Below, one piece after another: positions 37,068 to 45,982 of a stretch of DNA of 64,000 bases. The stretch is from Rhodocyclales bacterium (GTDB taxonomy: Bacteria > Pseudomonadota > Gammaproteobacteria > Burkholderiales > Rhodocyclaceae), in contig JACRPA010000002.1 of assembly GCA_016214145.1 (NCBI GenBank), forward strand, positions 124,001-188,000. Direction: 5' to 3'. How positions within the stretch are numbered: position 1 is the first letter of the stretch; every line of letters starts with the position of its first letter. The position numbers and the translations under genes were made by a program. The notes beneath the pieces are model-generated. The model made no database searches and had not been told where the DNA came from. It worked only from the letters and a program-made list of their open reading frames with translations.

Positions 37068-37532
37068 TTACTCCTTGCTCGCAGCCTCAATCGCGTCGAC
37101 GATCTTGACGTAGCCGGTGCAGCGGCACAGGTTGCCCTCGATGCCGCGCTGGATTTCCTCGCGGCTCGGGTGCGGGTTCTGTTCGAGCAATTGTTTGGCC
37201 TGCATCACCATGCCCGGCGTGCAGAAGCCGCACTGCACCGCGCCGGCATCGACGAAGGCCTTCTCGATGCGCAGGCCGACCGGATCGGCGGCCAGGCCCT
37301 CGATGGTGGTGACCGCGCGGCCGTCGCACTCGACGGCGAAGAGCAGGCAGGAATTCAGGGAGACGCCGTCGAGCAGGATGGTGCAGGCGCCGCATTCGCC
37401 CTCGCCGCAGCCGTACTTGGTGCCGGTCAGGCCGGCGACGTTGCGGATCATCTCCAGGGCGCTCATCTGCACGGGCACCGACACGCGGGTCGGCACGCCG
37501 TTGAGGGTGAAGTCAATGGTTTGCTGCGACAT
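37068..37532 (-). CDS. Molybdenum hydroxylase 2x[2Fe-2S] subunit
   Basis: GCGEGECGACTILLDG; QCGFCTPGMVMQ; LCRCTGYVKI. Confidence 0.95.
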   Translation of the reverse strand: MSQQTIDFTLNGVPTRVSVPVQMSALEMIRNVAGLTGTKYGCGEGECGACTILLDGVSLNSCLLFAVECDGRAVTTIEGLAADPVGLRIEKAFVDAGAVQCGFCTPGMVMQAKQLLEQNPHPSREEIQRGIEGNLCRCTGYVKIVDAIEAASKE

Positions 37533-38385
37533 CTTCGAGGATCCTTCTCGTCATGTTGTGGATCATCTCCTTGCGGTACCAGGCGCTGGCGCGCACGTCG
37601 GAGATGGGATGCACTTCGTCCTGCGCCGCCTGGGCGGCGGCGTCGATGGTGGCGGCGTCGAGCTTTTTGCCTTCCAGCGCCTCCTCGGTGGCGCAGCCGC
37701 AGACCGGCGTCGGCGCCACGGCGCCGAAGGCGACGCGCACCTGGCTCAGCTTGCCGTCCTTGAGCACGCCGGCGACGCCGATGGAGATCGCCGAGATGTC
37801 CAGCGCCGGACGCGTGCCGAACTTGTGGAAGCGCGCGACGAAGCCCTTCGGCGGGATCGGAATGCGCACGGCGGTGAGCAGCTCGGCCGGGGCGAGCCGT
37901 GTCTTGCCGGGGCCGACGAAGAACTCCGGCAGCGGCATGCTGCGGCGGAACAGCTTGTCGTCGGGCTTCGAGGCGAGCTCGACGCTGGCGCCGAGCACCA
38001 TCAGCGGCACCAGCGTGTCGCCGGCGGGCGAGGCGTTGCAGATGTTGCCGCCGAGGGTGGCGGCGTTGCGGATCTGGCCGCTGGCGAAATGGTCGCCGGT
38101 GGAGACGAGGAGCGGCAGGTGCTCGCTCACCAGCGGGTGCGCCATGATCTCGGCGATGGTGGTCAGCGCACCGATGCGGATTTCGCCGTCCTCGCGGACA
38201 ATGCCGCGCAGCTCCGGGATGCGGCGGATGTTCATCAGGGTGCGCTTGAATTTCACGCGCCCCGCGTTGGCCTGCGGCATCAGGTCGGTGCCGCCGGCGA
38301 GGATGGTCACCTCGCCGAGTTCCTGCAGCTGCTCCACCGCCTGTTCCAGGCTGGTGGGAGCTATGTAATTGTCGAGTGCGGTCAT
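37513..38385 (-). CDS. Molybdenum hydroxylase FAD-binding subunit
   Basis: ILAGGTDLMPQ; RNAATLGGNICNASPAGDTL; overlaps FeS subunit by 20 nt. Confidence 0.93.
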   Translation of the reverse strand: MTALDNYIAPTSLEQAVEQLQELGEVTILAGGTDLMPQANAGRVKFKRTLMNIRRIPELRGIVREDGEIRIGALTTIAEIMAHPLVSEHLPLLVSTGDHFASGQIRNAATLGGNICNASPAGDTLVPLMVLGASVELASKPDDKLFRRSMPLPEFFVGPGKTRLAPAELLTAVRIPIPPKGFVARFHKFGTRPALDISAISIGVAGVLKDGKLSQVRVAFGAVAPTPVCGCATEEALEGKKLDAATIDAAAQAAQDEVHPISDVRASAWYRKEMIHNMTRRILEDVAANH

Positions 38386-38411
38386 TTCATACCCTAAAGA
38401 CAAACGCTATT

Positions 38412-38514
38412 AACACAGAGGACACAGAGGCACAGAGAACACAGAGAAACCCACGAAGAAATATTAAAAAGCTTTCTCTGTGCCCTCTGTGCCTCTGTGA
38501 TCTCTGTGTTGAAA
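38412..38514. repeat. Long inverted repeat, family D
   Basis: acacagaggacacagaggcacagagaacacagag...ctctgtgccctctgtgcctctgtgatctctgtgtt. Confidence 0.88.
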
Positions 38515-38527
38515 GCGGTTTCCATCG

Positions 38528-40141
38528 CTAAAACCTTATCGGCTCCTGGTAGCGGCCGAATATTTTCACGAGTTCATTGGTCATTTCGCCGACGCTGGCA
38601 TAGGCCTTGACGGCTTCGACCAGGGCCGGCATGACGTTGCGGCCCGAAGTGGCATCGGCGGAAAGTCGCGCCAGCGCCTGCGTCACCCTGGCCTGGTCGC
38701 GCTCGGCGCGGATCTTGTTGAGGCCGGCGATCTGCACCCGCGTGTCCTTCTCGTTGTAGGGGTGGAACTCGACCGGGTGCTCCTCCTCCTTTTCGTTGCG
38801 GTAGCAGTTGACGCCGACCTTGCGGAACTTGCCCGACTCGATGTCGCGCTGCATCCGGTAGGCCTGGGCGGAGACCTTGGACTGGATGGCGCCCTCGGAG
38901 ACGAGCTTGACGATGCCGCCCTGGGCATCGACCTCGGCCATGATCTCTTCCATCTTCTGCCGCATCTGGTTGGTCAGGGTCTCGACGTAGAACGAGCCGC
39001 CCAGCGGGTCGACCGTCTCGGTCAGGCCCATTTCCTCGATCAGCAGCTGCATGGTGCGCAGCGAGATGCGCGCCGAGTACTCGGTGGGGATGGTGTAGGC
39101 CTCGTCGTAGGAGCACAGCGCCATGGTCTGCGTGCCGGACAGGGCCGAGATCAGCGCGTAGTAGGCGCCGCGCACGATGTTCACCTCGGGCTGCTCGAAC
39201 GTCAGTCCGCCGCCGCCGCCGGCGGCGATCATGCGCAGCCACATCGAGCCGGGCTTCTCGGCGCCGTACTGCTCCTTCATGATTTTCGCCCACAGGCCGC
39301 GGCCGGCACGGAACTTGGCCACCTGCTCGAAGAGGTTGCCGAAGATGTTGAAGTTGTAGGACAGGCGCCCGGCGAACTCGTCGACGGCCAGGCCGCGCTT
39401 GATGACGTCGTCGGCGTAGGCCTTGGCGATGCAGAAGGCGTAGGCCATCTCCTGCGCCGGGTTGGCGCCGGATTCGCGGATGTGGTAGCCGCACACCGAG
39501 ACGGGGCTGTACTTCGGCGCGTGTTCGGCGCAGTACTCGATGGTGTCGCCGACCAGGCGGATGGAGGGCTCGACCGGGAAGATCCAGGTGCCGCGGCCGA
39601 TGAACTCCTTGAGGATGTCGTTCTGCGCCGTGCCGCGCAATTGCTTGACGTCGTAGCCGCGCTTTTCCGCCATCGCCAGGTACATGGCGATGAGGATGGC
39701 CGCCGCGCCGTTGATGGTGAGCGAGACGGTGATCTTGTTCAGGTCGATGCCGTCGAAGGCGATTTCGAAGTCGCGCAGGGTGTCCACCGACATGCCGACG
39801 CGGCCGATCTCGCCGGAGGCCAAGGGGTCGTCGGAATCGAGGCCGATCTGCGTCGGCAGGTCGAAGGCGACGTTGAGGCCGGTCTGCCCGTTGGCGATGA
39901 GGTACTTGAAGCGCTGGTTGGTGTCGGCCGGGTTGCCGAAGCCGGCGTACTGGCGCATGGTCCACGGCTGCTTGCGGTACATCAGGCGGTGGATGCCGCG
40001 GGTGAAGGGGTATTCGCCCGGCTGGCCGAGCATCGACAGGCCGCCGCTCTTCTCGACGTCCACCGCCGTGTACAGCGGCTTGACCTCGATGCCCGACTCG
40101 TTGGTGATCGGCTTCAATTCATCCTTGGCGCGATCGTTCAT
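38528..40141 (-). CDS. B12-dependent acyl-CoA mutase, large subunit (candidate 2-aminophenylsuccinyl-CoA mutase)
   Basis: PWTMRQYAGFGNPADTNQRFKYLIANGQTGLNVAFDLPTQIGLDSDDP; EFIGRGTWIFP; ISGYH-like VCGYHIRESGA. Confidence 0.92.
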   Translation of the reverse strand: MNDRAKDELKPITNESGIEVKPLYTAVDVEKSGGLSMLGQPGEYPFTRGIHRLMYRKQPWTMRQYAGFGNPADTNQRFKYLIANGQTGLNVAFDLPTQIGLDSDDPLASGEIGRVGMSVDTLRDFEIAFDGIDLNKITVSLTINGAAAILIAMYLAMAEKRGYDVKQLRGTAQNDILKEFIGRGTWIFPVEPSIRLVGDTIEYCAEHAPKYSPVSVCGYHIRESGANPAQEMAYAFCIAKAYADDVIKRGLAVDEFAGRLSYNFNIFGNLFEQVAKFRAGRGLWAKIMKEQYGAEKPGSMWLRMIAAGGGGGLTFEQPEVNIVRGAYYALISALSGTQTMALCSYDEAYTIPTEYSARISLRTMQLLIEEMGLTETVDPLGGSFYVETLTNQMRQKMEEIMAEVDAQGGIVKLVSEGAIQSKVSAQAYRMQRDIESGKFRKVGVNCYRNEKEEEHPVEFHPYNEKDTRVQIAGLNKIRAERDQARVTQALARLSADATSGRNVMPALVEAVKAYASVGEMTNELVKIFGRYQEPIRF

Positions 40142-40156
40142 GTTGCAAACCCCTTT

Positions 40157-40257
40157 TTGCCGCGGATGAACGCGGATGAACGCGGATTTGAGAAATGGAC
40201 AGCTCCGGTTTGGCTTGGCTGTTTTCCAATCCGCGTAAATCCGCGTAATCCGCGGCT
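40157..40257. repeat. Long inverted repeat, family F
   Basis: ttgccgcggatgaacgcggatgaacgcggattt...aatccgcgtaaatccgcgtaatccgcggc. Confidence 0.88.
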
Positions 40258-40271
40258 AATGCCTTTCAAAT

Positions 40272-40688
40272 TCATTTCACATGCTCCCGGATGTAGTCGA
40301 CGATGGCGTCGAACTTGCTGCCCGTCGGGAAGATGCCGGCGAAGCCGAGCTGGCGCAGGGCGTCGTGGTCCTGCGCCGGCAGGTTGCCGCCGATCACCCA
40401 CAGCTTGTCCTGCAGGTGGTTGGCTTCCAGCAGCGGCTTCAGCTTGGTGCAGAAGGGGATGTGCGAGCCGGCCAGGCTGGACAGGGCGATGACGTCGACG
40501 TCCTCGTCGAGCGCCATGCGCGCGATGGCTTCCGGCGTCTGGCGCAGGCCGGTGTAGATGACCTCCATGCCGGCGTCCATGAGCGCGCGCACGACGACCT
40601 TGGCGCCCTGGTCGTGGCCGTCGAGGCCGGGCTTGGCTAGCAGGACCTTGATTCGCCGTATTGTGGAGACTGACTTTTCGGCGCTCAT
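40272..40688 (-). CDS. B12-binding small subunit of acyl-CoA mutase
   Basis: KVLLAKPGLDGHDQGAKVVVRALMDAGMEVIYTGLRQTPE (DxHxxG). Confidence 0.95.
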   Translation of the reverse strand: MSAEKSVSTIRRIKVLLAKPGLDGHDQGAKVVVRALMDAGMEVIYTGLRQTPEAIARMALDEDVDVIALSSLAGSHIPFCTKLKPLLEANHLQDKLWVIGGNLPAQDHDALRQLGFAGIFPTGSKFDAIVDYIREHVK

Positions 40689-41818
40689 GAAGAAACTTCC
40701 TTGGCAATGATGAGTTTCAGAATCTCGCTGGTGCCGCCGCCGATCAGTGTGAAGCGCACGTCGCGCAGATAGCGCTGCACCGGGTACTCCATGGCGTAGC
40801 CGTAGGAGGCGAGCACGCGGGCGGCCTGGTCGCAGATGCGCGCGGCGGCCTCGGTGGCATTCAGCTTGGCCATGGCGGCTTCCTTGTGGTGCGGCCGGCC
40901 GGCGTCGCGCAGCCAGGCGGCGTAATACACCAGGTGCCGGGCCGCCTCCAGGTCGGTCGCCATCTCGGCCAGCTTGAACTGGATGGCCTGGAAGCGGTTG
41001 ATCGGCTTGCCGAACTGCTTGCGCTCGGCGGCGTAGCGCACCGCCTCGTCAAGCGCGGCCTGCGCCACGCCGAGGCCCATGGCGCCGGTGATGATGCGGA
41101 TTTCCGCCAGGGTCTTGCGCAGGTGGCCCTCGCCGTCGCCTTCGGCCTGCGAAAGGCGGTGGCTGTCCGGCACGAAGCACTCGTCGAAGGCGACTTCCGA
41201 GGTGGGCAGGGCCCAGACGCCCATCTTGTGGATCTCGCGGCCGACGATGAGTCCCTTGAAACTTTTCTCGACGAGGAAGATGGTGAGCTTCTTCTCCTCG
41301 CCGGCCCTGGCGAAGACGGTGAAGAAGTCGGCCACCGGCGCCGAGGTGATCCATGTCTTCTGGCCGTTGATGACATAGCCGCCATCGACCTTCTTCGCCG
41401 TGGTGGCGATGGAGTCGAGGTCGGAGCCGGCGTTCGGCTCGGTCATGCAGATGGCGCCGATCTTCTCGCCGCGCAGCGCCGGCTTGAACAGGCGCTCGAT
41501 GATGTCGGCGTTGCCGAGCATGTGCAGGAACTTGCTGCCCATCAGCGACTGCATGGCCACCGCGCCGGCGAGCGACATCGAGCCGCGCGCGATTTCGGCC
41601 AGGGCGAGGGCGAACTCGGTAAGGGCGAGGCCGGAGCCGCCGACGTCCTCCGGGTAGCGCATGCCGAAGAAGCCGAGGTCGGCCAGTTCCTGGAAGAGGG
41701 CGCGCGGAAAGGCGCGCGCCTCGTCCAGCGCCGCCGCCTGCGGCGCGATACGCTCGTCGCAGAAGCGCGCGAAGGTGTCGCGGATCTGGCGCTGCTCGTC
41801 GGTGAGATCGAAATTCAT
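40685..41818 (-). CDS. Acyl-CoA dehydrogenase
   Basis: MNFDLTDEQRQIRDTFARFCDERIAP; MTEPNAGSDLDSIATTAKK; IGGGTSEILKLIIAKEV. Confidence 0.93.
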   Translation of the reverse strand: MNFDLTDEQRQIRDTFARFCDERIAPQAAALDEARAFPRALFQELADLGFFGMRYPEDVGGSGLALTEFALALAEIARGSMSLAGAVAMQSLMGSKFLHMLGNADIIERLFKPALRGEKIGAICMTEPNAGSDLDSIATTAKKVDGGYVINGQKTWITSAPVADFFTVFARAGEEKKLTIFLVEKSFKGLIVGREIHKMGVWALPTSEVAFDECFVPDSHRLSQAEGDGEGHLRKTLAEIRIITGAMGLGVAQAALDEAVRYAAERKQFGKPINRFQAIQFKLAEMATDLEAARHLVYYAAWLRDAGRPHHKEAAMAKLNATEAAARICDQAARVLASYGYAMEYPVQRYLRDVRFTLIGGGTSEILKLIIAKEVSS

Positions 41819-41825
41819 GAAACCT

Positions 41826-41932
41826 CTTTCAACGCAAAGGGCGCAAAGGCGCAAAGATCGCAAAGAAGGACCAGGCAAAAAAACGCATTTCTTTGCGTCC
41901 TTTGCGCCTTTGCGATCTTTGCGTCAAGAGCG
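41826..41932. repeat. Long inverted repeat, family E (CGCAAAG units)
   Basis: ttcaacgcaaagggcgcaaaggcgcaaagatcgcaaag...ctttgcgtcctttgcgcctttgcgatctttgcgt. Confidence 0.88.
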
Positions 41933-41941
41933 GTTGCTTTT

Positions 41942-43636
41942 TCATTGTCCCAAGTCCGATTCCGTCATGCCGTAATCGCGCATCGCCGCCTTTTTCGAGA
42001 TGACGCCGTTGCGAACTTCTTCGGCAAGCGTCTTGCGGTTGCGTTTTTTCGGGTCTCCGTAGCCGCCGCCGCCGCTCGCCACCTGGTGGTACACCGTGCC
42101 TTTCGGCACGCCGGTGATGAGGTCCTTGTTCTTCGGCACGACGGTGCTGCCGTCCGGGTAGCGCAGGCGGATGAAGTTGAGGCCGGCATCCTTGCCGCCG
42201 AAGAGGCCGAAGGCCGGCTCGAAGTCGCCATCGCCGAAGGTGACGAGCTGGGTGTCCTCGGAACCGATCTCGAAAATCGTTTCCACGCCGAGGCCGCCGC
42301 GCCATTCCCCGGCGCCGGCGGAATCGGGCAGCAGTTCGTGCCTGATCAGGGTGTGCGGCGTCTGCTGCTCGAACATCTCATAGTCCTGGTCGAGCACGCC
42401 GCCCGAGGCGTCGATCATGCCGATGTGGTCGTAGCCGTCGGTGCCGCGCATGGCGCCGGAACCGCCCTTGAGACCCATGAAGCCGATGTCCACGTACTTT
42501 TCGTTGGTGCGCGGATCGATGCCGGTGGTGAGCGAGGCGAGCAGGTTGTTCCAGCCGGCCGTGACGCGGTCCGGCATCACCGGCCCCAGCGCGCGCTGGA
42601 TGGCGTCGGCGTTGGGCGGACAGAGGTGGTTGCCGAAGGTGGTGGCCTTCGGATAGGCGGCGTTGAGGAGGGTGCCCTCGGGAATCACGATCTCGATCGG
42701 CTGCACCATGCCCTCGTTGTGCGGGATGTCCGGATTGACCATCTGCAGCAGGGTGAGGATGGTGGCCGAGGCGCTGGAGGTGAAGGTGCCGTTCACGAAG
42801 CCGTTGGTCTGGGCGTCGGTGCGCGAGTAGTCGAACTTGATGTGCTTGTCCTTCACCTCGATGTCCACGCGTATGGTGTACTTCGAGCCGACGAAGCGGC
42901 CGTCGTAATAGACGTAGCCTTCGCCCGAGTAGCTGCCGTTCGGAATCTTGGCGATCTCGGCTTCCATCATCCTGCGCGTGGCATCGAACAGCGCCTGCTT
43001 GTGCGCTTCGTAGCTGTCGACACCGTACTTGCGCAGCAGTTCGAGCAGGCGGCGTTCGCCGACGGTGCAGGCGCCCATCTCGGCCTTCATGTCGTGCTGC
43101 ACGATGTCCAGCCTGACGTTGGCGAAAATCAGGTTCCACACGTCCTTGCGCAGCTTGCCTTTTTCCACCACCTTCACCGGCGGGATGCGCAGGGCCTCCT
43201 GCCAGACCTCGACGGCGTTCGGGTTGTAGCCGCCCGCCACGTTGCCGCCGATGTCGGCCTGGTGGCCCTTGACCGCCGTCCACGCCACCAGCCTGTCGTC
43301 GAGGAAAACCGGCTTGAAGGCGGCGACGTCGTTGTTCTGGTTGCCCAGGCTGAAGACGTCGTTGTGGAAGATGACGTCGCCGGGGTAGATCTCGTCGCCG
43401 AAATATTCCTTGATGTACTTGCACACCGGCGCCAGCGAGAAGGCGAGGATGGGCAGGTTCTCGGTCTGTTCCAGCATGTTGCCGTCGGCGTCGTAGAGGC
43501 CGGTGACGTAGTCCTTGGCCTCGCACAGGATGGGCGAACGGGTGGTCTGCTCCATCGAGATGCTCATCTCGTCTGTGATGGACTTGAAGGTCCGCGCGTA
43601 GACGGACAGCAGGATGGGGTCGATCTTCGTGCTCAT
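41942..43636 (-). CDS. Hydantoinase B/HyuB-like subunit
   Basis: MSTKIDPILLSVYARTFKSITDEMSISMEQTTRSPILCEAKDYVTGLYDADGNML; GDVIFHND. Confidence 0.92.
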   Translation of the reverse strand: MSTKIDPILLSVYARTFKSITDEMSISMEQTTRSPILCEAKDYVTGLYDADGNMLEQTENLPILAFSLAPVCKYIKEYFGDEIYPGDVIFHNDVFSLGNQNNDVAAFKPVFLDDRLVAWTAVKGHQADIGGNVAGGYNPNAVEVWQEALRIPPVKVVEKGKLRKDVWNLIFANVRLDIVQHDMKAEMGACTVGERRLLELLRKYGVDSYEAHKQALFDATRRMMEAEIAKIPNGSYSGEGYVYYDGRFVGSKYTIRVDIEVKDKHIKFDYSRTDAQTNGFVNGTFTSSASATILTLLQMVNPDIPHNEGMVQPIEIVIPEGTLLNAAYPKATTFGNHLCPPNADAIQRALGPVMPDRVTAGWNNLLASLTTGIDPRTNEKYVDIGFMGLKGGSGAMRGTDGYDHIGMIDASGGVLDQDYEMFEQQTPHTLIRHELLPDSAGAGEWRGGLGVETIFEIGSEDTQLVTFGDGDFEPAFGLFGGKDAGLNFIRLRYPDGSTVVPKNKDLITGVPKGTVYHQVASGGGGYGDPKKRNRKTLAEEVRNGVISKKAAMRDYGMTESDLGQ

Positions 43637-43650
43637 GTTTGGCCTCACTT

Positions 43651-43742
43651 GTAGGTCGGGCTTCAGCCCGATGACCGCAGGAAATCCCTGTGGGACACCA
43701 TCGCAGGTTCCGTCGCCGTCGTCGGGCTGAAGCCCGACCTAC
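43651..43742. repeat. REP-like inverted pair, family A, with linker
   Basis: GTAGGTCGGGCTTCAGCCCGA...GTCGGGCTGAAGCCCGACCTAC. Confidence 0.9.
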
Positions 43743-45828
43743 ACAGGTCTTCGCGTCCCTTGCGATAGAGGGCGAAGGAGCCGAGGGCATCCACCGCGCA
43801 GTCGAAGGATGCGCTGACGAAGATGGCGGTGGTCTCCTGCTCGATCATGGCCGGGCCGTCGATGCGGTTGCCGTGGCGCATTTTGTGGCCGTCGTAGACC
43901 GGAATCTCGCGGAAAGTCTTGGTTTCCGGGATGTAAACGCTGCGGCGGCCCTTAAGGGCGTTTGTTGCGTCGGCGCCGGCCCAGGCCTCCTCGCGGTAGG
44001 TCGGCTTGTCGGTGAAGCCGATCGCCTGCACGCGCACGTTGATGATCTCGATCGGCGCGTTTTCCTGCTCCAGCGAGTAGCCGTAGAGGCGGTTGTGCTC
44101 GTCGTGGAAGGCGCGGGCGATGCCGGCGACGTCGCGCCGGTCGATCAGTTCGCGCCGCACGAGGAAGGACACCTCGTGGTACTGCTTGATGTAGCGGCAG
44201 TCGAACTTGATGTCGTTGCGCCGGCGGCTGTCGGGAATCCGCTCCTCGGTCAATTGGCGGGCGCCTTCGGCCGACATCTCGTCGATCATCTTCGTCAGAC
44301 GCGGCCAGTCGATGGCCTCCAGGCGGGCGACGAAAGTGCGCACGAAGTCGTGCTTGAGCTCGCTCATCAGCATGCCGAAGGCGCACAGCACGGAGGATTC
44401 GCGCGGCACAATCTGGAAGGGGATCTCCAGCTCCTCGCAGATCAGGCAGGAATGGATCGGGCCGGCGCCGCCGGCCGGGATGAAGGGGAACTCGCGCGGA
44501 TCGAAGCCGCGCTTGATGGTCACTTCGCGCACGCCCTGCGCCATGTTGTTGCAGGCGACGCGGTACATGCCGGCGGCGGCCTCCTCGACGGAGAGGCCCA
44601 TCGGCTTCGCGATGTGCGTCTCGATGGCCCGGCGCGCCGCGGCGACGTCGAGCTTCATTTTCCCGCCGGCGAAGAAGTCGGCATCGAGGTAGCCGAGCAC
44701 GACGTTGGCGTCGGTGGTGGCGGGCAGGGTGCCGCCCTTGCCGTAGCAGGCCGGGCCGGGATCGGCGCCGGCGCTCTGCGGGCCCATGCGCAGCATGCCG
44801 CCCTCGTCGAGCCAGCCGATCGAGCCGCCGCCCGCGCCGATGGTGTGGATGTCGAGCATGGGCAGGGCGATCTTGTGGCGGGCGATCTCGCCGTCGTTCT
44901 TGATCATGGGGGCGTCGACGGCCACCGAGGCCTCGAAGCTGGTGCCGCCCATGTCGGTGGTGATGCACTTGTTCTGGCCGTGCGGACGGACGTAGAAGAG
45001 TCCCGCGCCGGGGCCGCCGGCGGGGCCGGAGAGCAGGGTCAGCGCCGCCTTTTCCCGCGCCAGTTGCGGCGAGATGACGCCGCCGTTGGACTGCATGATG
45101 AGCAGCAGGCCGTGGAAACCGATGCCCTTGAGACGGCCGACGAGCTGGTCGAGGTAATGGTTGAGCTTGGGGCCGACGTAGGAGTTCAGCGCGGTGGTGC
45201 TGATGCGCTCGTAGAAGCGGATCGAGGGCAGCAGGTCTGTCGACACGGAAAGATAGGTGCCGGGCATTTCCTTGCGCACCAGTTCCGCCGCCGCCTGCTC
45301 GTGCGCCGGATTGGCGAAGGAGTTCATGAAGCAGATCGACACCGCCTGCACGCCTTCCTGCTTGAAGAGGGCGATGGACTGGCGCACCTGCTCCAGATCG
45401 AGCGGCGCCACCTCGCGGCCGGCGCGGTCGAGGCGGCCCTTGATGCCGGCGCGCAGGTAGCGCGGCACCAGCGGCTTCACGTTGGTGTAGCGGTTGTTGT
45501 ACTGCTCCTCGCGGATGCCGCGGCGCATCTCCAGCGCGTCCCTTACGCCCTCGGTGGTGAGCAGGCCGCATTTCGCGCCGGTGCCGGTCAGGGTGGCGTT
45601 GGTCGTCACCGTGGTGCCGTGCACGATGGTGTCGATGGTGGCGGCGAAGGCCTCCAGCGTCAGCGGCGGGTTCTGCGCCGCGGCGATGTCGGTGAGGCCG
45701 TTCACCACGGCGATGGACGGGTCGGCGGGGGTCGACAGCGATTTGAAGATCGCCGGCTCGGCGCCGTCGCGGGTGACGACGAAGTCGGTGAATGTGCCGC
45801 CGACGTCGATTCCGATCTTTAATGCCAT
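43663..45828 (-). CDS. Hydantoinase A/HyuA-like subunit; C-terminal tail encoded by REP element
   Basis: KIGIDVGGTFTDFVV; VHGTTVTTNATLTGTGAKCGLLTTEG; TTDMGGTSFE; tail CRSGFSPT...RSSG* lies in repeat. Confidence 0.92.
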   Translation of the reverse strand: MALKIGIDVGGTFTDFVVTRDGAEPAIFKSLSTPADPSIAVVNGLTDIAAAQNPPLTLEAFAATIDTIVHGTTVTTNATLTGTGAKCGLLTTEGVRDALEMRRGIREEQYNNRYTNVKPLVPRYLRAGIKGRLDRAGREVAPLDLEQVRQSIALFKQEGVQAVSICFMNSFANPAHEQAAAELVRKEMPGTYLSVSTDLLPSIRFYERISTTALNSYVGPKLNHYLDQLVGRLKGIGFHGLLLIMQSNGGVISPQLAREKAALTLLSGPAGGPGAGLFYVRPHGQNKCITTDMGGTSFEASVAVDAPMIKNDGEIARHKIALPMLDIHTIGAGGGSIGWLDEGGMLRMGPQSAGADPGPACYGKGGTLPATTDANVVLGYLDADFFAGGKMKLDVAAARRAIETHIAKPMGLSVEEAAAGMYRVACNNMAQGVREVTIKRGFDPREFPFIPAGGAGPIHSCLICEELEIPFQIVPRESSVLCAFGMLMSELKHDFVRTFVARLEAIDWPRLTKMIDEMSAEGARQLTEERIPDSRRRNDIKFDCRYIKQYHEVSFLVRRELIDRRDVAGIARAFHDEHNRLYGYSLEQENAPIEIINVRVQAIGFTDKPTYREEAWAGADATNALKGRRSVYIPETKTFREIPVYDGHKMRHGNRIDGPAMIEQETTAIFVSASFDCAVDALGSFALYRKGREDLCRSGFSPTTATEPAMVSHRDFLRSSG

Positions 45829-45874
45829 GTGGGCTCCATCCTTTGTGGATTCGAAAGTCCGGCGAAGAAAGCAC

Positions 45875-45947
45875 CGTCATTCCGGGGCCGCGCCGCGGAA
45901 CCCGGAATCCAGGCGGCTTCTGGATTCCCGCTTGCGCGGGAATGACG
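45875..45947. repeat. Inverted repeat, family C variant
   Basis: cgtcattccggggccgcgccgcggaacccggaatccaggcggcttctggattcccgcttgcgcgggaatgacg. Confidence 0.8.
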
Positions 45948-45982
45948 AGTCAAGTGGCGATCCATGTCATGCGGATTCATTG

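Noticed and set aside
34585-38385. 4-hydroxybenzoyl-CoA reductase (HcrABC)
   Set aside because: The FAD subunit (about 290 aa) lacks an obvious cysteine-rich insertion for the additional 4Fe-4S cluster of HcrB, and the gene context fits an indoleacetate hydroxylase better.
38528-40688. Housekeeping methylmalonyl-CoA mutase
   Set aside because: Split subunits, flanked by IAA-type catabolic genes and not by other propionate genes; assigned instead as a pathway-specific dicarboxylyl-CoA mutase.
40886-43654. 922-aa plus-strand ORF, and similar 925-aa ORF at 54969..57746
   Set aside because: Antisense shadow ORFs spanning several real genes and the hairpin repeats; composition typical of reverse-frame GC-rich translation.
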